DNA of 18,131 nucleotides from UBA1757 sp045627385. Its GTDB lineage: Bacteria > Bacteroidota > Bacteroidia > Bacteroidales > UBA1402. Under the pieces are notes generated by a model that saw only the letters and a program-made list of their open reading frames with translations, did not search any database and was not told where the DNA came from. Position numbers and translations under genes: made by a program. Every line of letters starts with the position of its first letter. The stretch's first letter is position 1. Below, piece by piece: positions 13,571-18,131 of this stretch. The stretch spans positions 1-18,131 of the forward strand of contig JAZQNO010000019.1 of NCBI GenBank assembly GCA_045627385.1. Reading direction: 5' to 3'.

Positions 13571-14431
13571 ATGGAGTCGATGCTGAATATCCGGAAGGCC
13601 GGTGTGGAGGACATTGCGACGATCCGTGCGGTGGCGGAAGTGAGTTTCCGGGCCACGTATGCCGACATCCTTTCGCCTGAGCAGCTGGACTATATGATGG
13701 ACTGGATGTATTCGCCCGAGAGCCTGGCGCGCCAGCTCGCAGGCGGGCACGTCTTCTATCTGTTGGAAGAAACGCAGTCTGATTCGGGGTCCTCTTTTGG
13801 GACTGATTCACGGTCCGATTATGCGGCTGGTTCTGTGGCTGATTCTGAGCCCGATTCGCAGTTTGTTTCGGGGCGGAATGGTGTTCCGGAGCAAGACGCT
13901 TGTCTGGGCGTGCGCTGTCTGGGTTATGTGTCTGTGGAGCGGGAAGGCTTTACCGAAATCAAATCTGAGAACTCTTCGGAAATTTCAGGCTCTGAGAATC
14001 CTTCGGTAACTTCAGGCTCCAAGAATCCTTCGAAAGCCTCAGAGCCCAAGAACCCGTCGAAAGCCTCGGCTGCTGCGGCGCAGCTGGCCGGTGAGGCTGC
14101 CGGGGCACAAGTGCGGGCGGGTGAGACTGCCGTGACACAAGTGCTGGCCGGCGGAACTGCCGGGGCGCGGGTGCCGCTGTACCATCTGCAGAAACTGTAT
14201 CTGTTGCCGTCGGCGCAGGGCAGGGGACTGGGGCGCCTGCTGTTTGAAAAGGCTGTGGCCCACGTGCGCGAGGATGCCGGCGGACCTGCCGTGATGGAAC
14301 TGAACGTGAACCGCCACAACCGGGCCGTGACGTTTTACGAAACGATGGGAATGCACAAAGACCGTCAGGGCGATTTCGCCATCGGTCACGATTACTATAT
14401 GAACGATTACATCATGCGTTTGGAGCTATGA
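13571..14431 (+). CDS. GNAT-family N-acetyltransferase with two low-complexity inserts
   Basis: The core is a GNAT fold. N-terminal 'LNIRKAGVEDIATIRAVAEVSF' is followed by 'LGYVSVE' (central strand), 'LQKLYLLPSAQGRGLGRLLFEKA' (acetyl-CoA-binding motif A, Q-x-x-G-x-G) and 'VMELNVNRHNRAVTFYETMGM' (motif B). Such enzymes move acetyl from acetyl-CoA to an amine; the substrate is unknown. The protein is about 286 residues, against 150-180 usual. The excess is two inserts: a Ser/Asp-rich one of about 45 residues before 'CLGYVSVE', and one of about 75 residues between that strand and 'YHLQKLYLLP', built from tandem repeats. Both fall between core strands, so the fold could survive. ATG 13580 is an alternative start with a GGAG just upstream; a TTG at 13556 is unlikely. 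The stop overlaps the GH31 start (ATGA). Confidence 0.85.
   Translation: MESMLNIRKAGVEDIATIRAVAEVSFRATYADILSPEQLDYMMDWMYSPESLARQLAGGHVFYLLEETQSDSGSSFGTDSRSDYAAGSVADSEPDSQFVSGRNGVPEQDACLGVRCLGYVSVEREGFTEIKSENSSEISGSENPSVTSGSKNPSKASEPKNPSKASAAAAQLAGEAAGAQVRAGETAVTQVLAGGTAGARVPLYHLQKLYLLPSAQGRGLGRLLFEKAVAHVREDAGGPAVMELNVNRHNRAVTFYETMGMHKDRQGDFAIGHDYYMNDYIMRLEL
13964..14071 (+). repeat. 27-bp in-frame tandem repeat, 4 copies
   Basis: Four 27-bp units start at 13964, 13991, 14018 and 14045 and encode variants of SENPSVTSG (Ser/Asn/Pro/Lys-rich). They form the first half of the large insert in the GNAT protein. The first two and the last two are most alike, which suggests stepwise duplication. Confidence 0.88.
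14081..14167 (+). repeat. 27/30-bp in-frame tandem repeat, 3 copies
   Basis: Units start at 14081 (27 bp), 14108 (30 bp) and 14138 (30 bp) and encode QLAGEAAGA, QVRAGETAVT and QVLAGGTAGA. They directly follow the SENPS-type repeats, making a composite of two unrelated repeat families within one loop of the GNAT domain. Confidence 0.85.
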
Positions 14432-17262
14432 AAAAACTGACGTCGATTTTCCTGATGGCTGCTCTGTGCGGCCTCGCTTTCGGCCTTCAGGCTGCTGAAC
14501 CGAACACTTCTGTCCCGACGGTTACCTCTGTCCCGACGGTTGCTTCCGGTCCGACGGTTACCTCCGTCCCGACGGTTACCTCTGTCCCGACGGTTACCTC
14601 TGTCCCGACGGTTACCTCTGTCCCGACGGTTTCCTCTGTCCCGACGGTTTCTTCCGGTCCGGCTGAGCCTGCGAAAACGATTCCTGCGGAGCCTGCGAAG
14701 AAGATTCCGGAGGAGCCGCAGTGGGAGACCCGTTTCGAATGGTATGCCCCCAATATCGTGCGCGTTGTCAAGACGCCCGCAGGAACGCTGGCGGCGCAGT
14801 CGGCGAGCTTTCGGGCCGCCGGCACGGCGGCCCGAAGCGGGATGCTGACTCCGAACGGGACGTTGGCCCAGAGCGAGGCGTTTCAAGAGGAGATGAACGC
14901 TTGGGTGGTGTTGCGACAGCCCCGGGAGATTGCCGAACGCGACCGTGAAATCCGCGTGGAACTGGACCGCAAAGGCTGCGTGGTCTTCAAGACCCGCCAC
15001 GGAAAAGTGCTGCTCAAGGAGGGCGAAGGTTCCTTCACAACCATCGAGGAAGGCCCCGACAAAGGCTCCTTTGTGGCCGCCCAGTCCTTTCTGCTCGAAA
15101 AGGACGAACCCATCTACGGCGTGGGCCTGCTGCAGAACGGGCAGATGTCGCAGCGCGGGCTGCACCTGCTGATGATGCAGGACAACACCGACGACTATGC
15201 CCATTTCTTTCAGTCGATCAAGGGCTACGGCATTTTCTGGAACAATTGTTCGCCCACCCGCATCGACGACGATATCGATTCGAAGGGCCTGCGTCTGGAA
15301 TCGCAGGTGGCCGAGAAGACCGATTACTATTTCATCTATGGTGGCGATGCCGACGGTGTGATTGCGGGCATGCGCTATCTGAGCGGACAGGTGCCGATGC
15401 TGCCGCGCTGGAGCTATGGGTTCCATCAGAGCCGCGAACGCTACAAGAGCGCCGACGAGGTGCTGGGCGTGGTGAGCCGCTATCGCCAGCAGGGCATTCC
15501 GCTCGACGGCATCATTCAGGACTGGCAGTACTGGGGCAGCAACTACACTTGGAATGCGATGGAATTTCTGGCGCCGGAATTTGACAAGGCGCAGCAGATG
15601 ATTGACCGCGTCCACGAGATGAACGCGCGTTTCGAAATCAGCATCTGGGCGGCTTTCGGCCAGCATACCAAGCCTTTCCGCGAACTGGCTGAAAAGGATT
15701 TGCTCTACAGTTTCGAGACCTGGCCGCGCAGTGCGCTGCCGCAGTGGCCGCCCCGTATGGACTATCCGAGCGGCGTGCGGGTGTATGTGCCCTACAGCGC
15801 GGAGGCTCGCGACATTTATTGGAAATATCTCAACGGTCTGTACCAGATGGGTGTGGACGGCTGGTGGATGGATTCGACCGATCCCGACCATCATTCGTTT
15901 AAGGAGGCCGATCTGGACGAGGTGAAGGCGGGCACGAGCTATCGCCGGGTGCGCAATGCGTTCCCGCTGCTCACGGTGGGCGGTGTTTTTGACCGCCAGA
16001 TGGCTCAGGACGAGGCCGACGGAAAAGGCGGACAGCGCCGTCCGTTCATCCTCACGCGTTCTTATTTCGCCGGTCAGCAGCGCTATGGCGCGAACACTTG
16101 GACGGGCGACATCCGCAGTTCGTGGGACAGTTTCCGCCGTCAGGTGCCGATGATGATCAACTTTACGCTGACGGCGAATCCGAATTGCAACACGGATATC
16201 GGTGGCTTTTTTGCGGGTTCCTACAACCGGGGCTACAGCAATGGCAATGCGCCCTCAAATGCTCGTTATCAGGAGCTTTACACGCGCTGGATGCAGTTTG
16301 GTCTGTTCTGTCCGATGATGCGCAGCCACGGCACGGAGGCTCCACGCGAGATCTATCTCTACGGCAATCCGGGCGATCCGGTCTACGAGGCGCTGGTCGG
16401 GGCGGTGAAGATGCGCTACCGGCTGTTGCCTTATATCTACAGCACGTCGTGGCAGGTGAGCCGCAACGATGACAGTTTTGTGCGGGGTCTGATGATGGAC
16501 TGGAGCGACGACCGGGCGGTCTGGGACTGCTCGACGGAGTTTATGTTTGGGCGTTCGCTGCTGGTGGCTCCGGTGTTGAGGCCGCTCTACACCGACGAGC
16601 AGACGGCTTTCTGGACGGATCCGGTGGATTGGACGCAGGCGAAGGACTACGAGGTGTATCTGCCGAAGGGCAGTGCCTGGTTTGATTTCTTTTCGGGTGA
16701 AAAGTTGGAGGGCGGTCAGACGGTGACTCGTTCGCTGACGCTGGCCGATTTTCCGCTGTTTGTGCCGGAGGGCCGCATTGTGCCGCTGGCGCCTGACATG
16801 CAGTATACGGCTGCCTACACGGGTGAGTCGCTGCTGATTAGGGTGTTCCCCGGTGCCGACGCGCATTTCACACTATATGAGGACGAAGGCGACGGTTTCA
16901 ACTATGAGAAGGGTCTGTGTTCGACAATTGATTTCGACTACGACGAATCGTCGGGCACGCTGACGATTGGCAAGCGTGTGGGTGCTTTCGAGGGTATGCC
17001 TAAGCATCGCCGTTTCACGGTGGAGCTGGTGGGGGCTGCTTCTGGGGCTGCTTCTGGGGCCGCTTCTGGGGCCGCGAGCGAAGCGAGCGGGCAGAGTCTG
17101 AGCGTTGCGGTTTCGGCTGCGGACGCTTCGGCCTTGGCTGCGGGTGGTTCTGCCTTGGCTGCGGGCGGCGCTTCCCTTTCCTTGGGCGTTTCCGGCTCGA
17201 GTCTTGTGCGCGAAGTCGAATACAAGGGTTCGAAAACGAAAGTGAAATTTGATTTGAAATAA
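14428..17262 (+). CDS. Secreted GH31-family alpha-glycosidase (alpha-xylosidase-like)
   Basis: This 944-residue protein has a cleavable signal peptide (MKKLTSIFLMAALCGLAFG, cut likely after 'LQA') and no lipobox, so it is periplasmic or secreted. A Pro/Thr/Val repeat linker follows, then the N-terminal beta-sandwich and the GH31 TIM barrel. The barrel has 'IIQDWQYWG', the nucleophile region 'DGWWMDSTDPDHH' (Asp482), 'RPFILTRSYFAGQQRYG', and 'TWTGDIRSSWDSFRRQ' with the probable acid/base Asp561, then 'MMRSHGTEAPREIY'. A DUF5110-like beta domain closes it. Family members cleave terminal alpha-linked xylose, glucose or galactose with retention; the exact sugar is not predictable. The C-terminus carries Gly/Ala/Ser repeats before a final beta segment 'REVEYKGSKTKVKFDL'. 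It overlaps the GNAT stop and ends 2 bp before the next start, so the three genes probably form an operon. Confidence 0.92.
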   Translation: MKKLTSIFLMAALCGLAFGLQAAEPNTSVPTVTSVPTVASGPTVTSVPTVTSVPTVTSVPTVTSVPTVSSVPTVSSGPAEPAKTIPAEPAKKIPEEPQWETRFEWYAPNIVRVVKTPAGTLAAQSASFRAAGTAARSGMLTPNGTLAQSEAFQEEMNAWVVLRQPREIAERDREIRVELDRKGCVVFKTRHGKVLLKEGEGSFTTIEEGPDKGSFVAAQSFLLEKDEPIYGVGLLQNGQMSQRGLHLLMMQDNTDDYAHFFQSIKGYGIFWNNCSPTRIDDDIDSKGLRLESQVAEKTDYYFIYGGDADGVIAGMRYLSGQVPMLPRWSYGFHQSRERYKSADEVLGVVSRYRQQGIPLDGIIQDWQYWGSNYTWNAMEFLAPEFDKAQQMIDRVHEMNARFEISIWAAFGQHTKPFRELAEKDLLYSFETWPRSALPQWPPRMDYPSGVRVYVPYSAEARDIYWKYLNGLYQMGVDGWWMDSTDPDHHSFKEADLDEVKAGTSYRRVRNAFPLLTVGGVFDRQMAQDEADGKGGQRRPFILTRSYFAGQQRYGANTWTGDIRSSWDSFRRQVPMMINFTLTANPNCNTDIGGFFAGSYNRGYSNGNAPSNARYQELYTRWMQFGLFCPMMRSHGTEAPREIYLYGNPGDPVYEALVGAVKMRYRLLPYIYSTSWQVSRNDDSFVRGLMMDWSDDRAVWDCSTEFMFGRSLLVAPVLRPLYTDEQTAFWTDPVDWTQAKDYEVYLPKGSAWFDFFSGEKLEGGQTVTRSLTLADFPLFVPEGRIVPLAPDMQYTAAYTGESLLIRVFPGADAHFTLYEDEGDGFNYEKGLCSTIDFDYDESSGTLTIGKRVGAFEGMPKHRRFTVELVGAASGAASGAASGAASEASGQSLSVAVSAADASALAAGGSALAAGGASLSLGVSGSSLVREVEYKGSKTKVKFDLK
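14521..14664 (+). repeat. 18-bp in-frame tandem repeat, 8 copies
   Basis: Eight 18-bp units run without gaps from 14521; the type unit is GTTACCTCTGTCCCGACG, encoding VTSVPT. Four copies (14521, 14575, 14593, 14611) are identical and the others differ by a few bases. A partial unit precedes at 14506. The array lies just after the signal peptide of the GH31 enzyme and forms a Pro/Thr/Ser linker. Confidence 0.95.
17032..17079 (+). repeat. 12-bp in-frame tandem repeat, about 4 copies
   Basis: GGGGCTGCTTCT-type units, with CT/CC variation at the Ala codons, repeat about four times and encode GAAS. They lie near the C-terminus of the GH31 enzyme, inside or beside its last beta domain. Confidence 0.88.
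17131..17172 (+). repeat. 21-bp in-frame tandem duplication
   Basis: GCCTTGGCTGCGGGTGGTTCT (17131-17151) is followed by a near copy (17152-17172), encoding ALAAGGS and ALAAGGA. This is the second repeat in the C-terminal part of the GH31 enzyme, about 50 bp from the GAAS repeat. Confidence 0.88.
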
Positions 17263-17264
17263 GT

Positions 17265-17831
17265 ATGATGAAGATTTATACGAGAACGGGCGACAGTGGC
17301 CAGTCGGGTCTGATTGGCGGCAAACGGGTGAGCAAGTGCGATCTGCGTCTGGAAGCCTACGGCACGCTGGACGAACTGAACGCGCAGCTGGCGGTGCTTC
17401 GCCAGCTCACTCAGAGCGAGAATCTGCAGGAACACATTTTGGACATCCAGAAGCATCTGTTCCGCATCGGCGCGCAGCTGGCCACGCCTTCCGAACTGCA
17501 GAACGAACGGGTTTTGGAGCGCAATCGCGAGACGAGTCTGCTGTCGGACGAAATGGTGCAGGAACTGGAGAATGAAATCGATCTGATGGAGGCTTCCCTC
17601 CCGCTGCAGCAGGGTTTCGTCATCCCCGGCGGAAGCATGGCCTCTGCGGTCTGCCACGTCTGTCGGACCGTCTGCCGCCGCGCCGAACGGACCTGTGTGG
17701 CGCTGTCTTCGCAAACGGCTGTGGATGAAAGTCTTCTGCGTTTCCTGAACCGTCTTTCGGACTTCCTTTTCGTGCTCAGCCGCAAGTATTGTCTCAACGA
17801 ATCGGAAGAATTGTATTGGGACGGAAAATAA
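17265..17831 (+). CDS. pduO: PduO-type ATP:cob(I)alamin adenosyltransferase
   Basis: This 188-residue cytoplasmic enzyme makes adenosylcobalamin from reduced corrinoid and ATP. The N-terminal ATP-binding signature 'YTRTGDSGQSGLIGGKRVSK' is followed by 'LRLEAYGTLDELNAQL' and 'HLFRIGAQLAT'. The corrinoid-site region 'GFVIPGGSMASAVCHVCRTV' precedes 'CRRAERTCVAL' and 'FLNRLSDFLFVLSR'. All family landmarks are present and the length is normal. It is the MMAB/PduO type; the symbol names the family rather than a propanediol pathway. In Bacteroidota the cofactor mainly serves methylmalonyl-CoA mutase. The gene starts 2 bp after the GH31 stop, giving co-transcription with a glycosidase that has no obvious link to it. 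Unlike its operon partners it has no internal repeats. ATG 17268 is an equally possible start. Confidence 0.95.
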   Translation: MMKIYTRTGDSGQSGLIGGKRVSKCDLRLEAYGTLDELNAQLAVLRQLTQSENLQEHILDIQKHLFRIGAQLATPSELQNERVLERNRETSLLSDEMVQELENEIDLMEASLPLQQGFVIPGGSMASAVCHVCRTVCRRAERTCVALSSQTAVDESLLRFLNRLSDFLFVLSRKYCLNESEELYWDGK

Positions 17832-17845
17832 AATTTTATTCCCTA

Positions 17846-17875
17846 TTGTTATTTGTGATTTAAAGTATATTTTTG
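17846..17875 (+). promoter_or_regulatory. Bacteroidetes-type promoter of the DUF2795 gene
   Basis: TTG at 17846-17848 and TATTTTTG at 17868-17875 are 19 bp apart, matching the phylum's promoter. Transcription would start around 17882, about 30 nt before the ATG at 17912. A 14-bp A/T palindrome (17827-17840) overlaps the pduO stop; it has no G/C stem and I do not call it a terminator. Confidence 0.65.
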
Positions 17876-17911
17876 CGCCATTATTACGAAAACAATTAAA
17901 ACACGAACAAT

Positions 17912-18131
17912 ATGTATTGGACTTTGGAATTGGCCTCAAAACTCGAAGATGCTCCCTGGCCTGCATCTAAGGACGAACTTATCGACTATGCCATCCGCAG
18001 TGGCGCTCCCCTCGAAGTGATCGAGAACCTTCAGGAGATGGAAGACGAAGGCGATATCTACGAAAGTATGGAAGACATCTGGCCCGACTACCCCTCCAAA
18101 GAAGACTTCTTCTTCAACGAAGACGAATATT
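17912..18131 (+). CDS. DUF2795-family small acidic protein (stop just beyond the window)
   Basis: Translation from ATG 17912 gives 73 residues beginning 'MYWTLELASKLEDAPWPA', with 'KDELIDYAIRSGAPLEVIEN' and an acidic aromatic end '...FFFNEDEY'. This matches a short conserved Bacteroidetes protein carrying the DUF2795 domain, as I remember the family. The window ends one base into the next codon. Homologues end at this point, so the stop probably follows at once. The protein is strongly acidic and soluble, with no signal peptide or membrane segment; its function is not known. It has its own promoter and is separated from pduO by 80 bp. Confidence 0.9.
   Translation, partial: MYWTLELASKLEDAPWPASKDELIDYAIRSGAPLEVIENLQEMEDEGDIYESMEDIWPDYPSKEDFFFNEDEY

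Noticed and set aside
14407..15894. 495-residue minus-strand frame with RRDRGN repeats opposite the GH31 gene
   Set aside because: It is the antisense reading of the 18-bp repeat and the catalytic domain; no motifs are seen on that strand.
3659..17172. Diversity-generating retroelement as a cause of the variable segments
   Set aside because: No reverse transcriptase gene, template repeat or adenine-biased substitution is visible; the variation is by tandem copy number.
17827..17840. AATAAAATTTTATT palindrome as a terminator of pduO
   Set aside because: A pure A/T stem is too weak for an intrinsic terminator and no separate T-run follows it.
1..18131. tRNA, rRNA, insertion sequence or riboswitch
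   Set aside because: I saw no cloverleaf, rRNA signature, transposase, terminal inverted repeats or recognisable riboswitch core, including upstream of the cobalamin adenosyltransferase.

Overview
The window looks like a chromosome segment of a Bacteroidota/Bacteroidales bacterium. Three intergenic stretches carry the Bacteroidetes-type promoter (TTG or TTTG, 19-21 bp, then TAnnTTTG). There is a lipoprotein with an acidic flank after its Cys, a FISUMP/DUF1566-like domain fragment, and a DUF2795 small acidic protein typical of the phylum. All supported genes lie on the + strand. Most are G+C-rich, which creates many long spurious antisense frames.

Layout: (1) 1-590, the end of a winged-helix protein, then a headless fragment of a metallo-beta-lactamase-fold gene. 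(2) 621-11640, a surface-glycan or glycoconjugate locus: an O-antigen ligase/polymerase-like membrane protein, an A/T-richer Schlafen-AlbA_2/RecG-like gene, a DegT-family sugar aminotransferase, a CapK/PaaK-like AMP ligase, a NeuD/PglD-like acyltransferase, a 1027-residue A-T-C mini-NRPS, and a second CapK/PaaK-like ligase. From the aminotransferase on, genes are 9 bp apart or overlap, so they probably form one operon. (3) 11647-12630, a fragment of a FISUMP-like surface domain, then gene-free DNA carrying a 51-bp tandem array of eight copies. (4) 12485-13471, a lipoprotein with its own promoter and terminator. (5) 13501-17831, an operon of GNAT acetyltransferase, secreted GH31 glycosidase and PduO-type cobalamin adenosyltransferase. 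(6) 17846-end, promoter and gene of a DUF2795 protein.

Working model (inference): the aminotransferase and the PglD-like enzyme would make and acylate an amino sugar. The two CapK-like ligases and the A-T-C protein would activate acyl or amino-acyl groups and condense them onto an amine, perhaps that sugar. The membrane ligase/polymerase would act on the resulting glycan. The product is unknown.

The most unusual property is a set of short tandem repeats with unit lengths divisible by three (12 to 51 bp). They sit in-frame inside at least six genes here and also in intergenic DNA. In several genes they inflate what should be surface loops or linkers of conserved folds.
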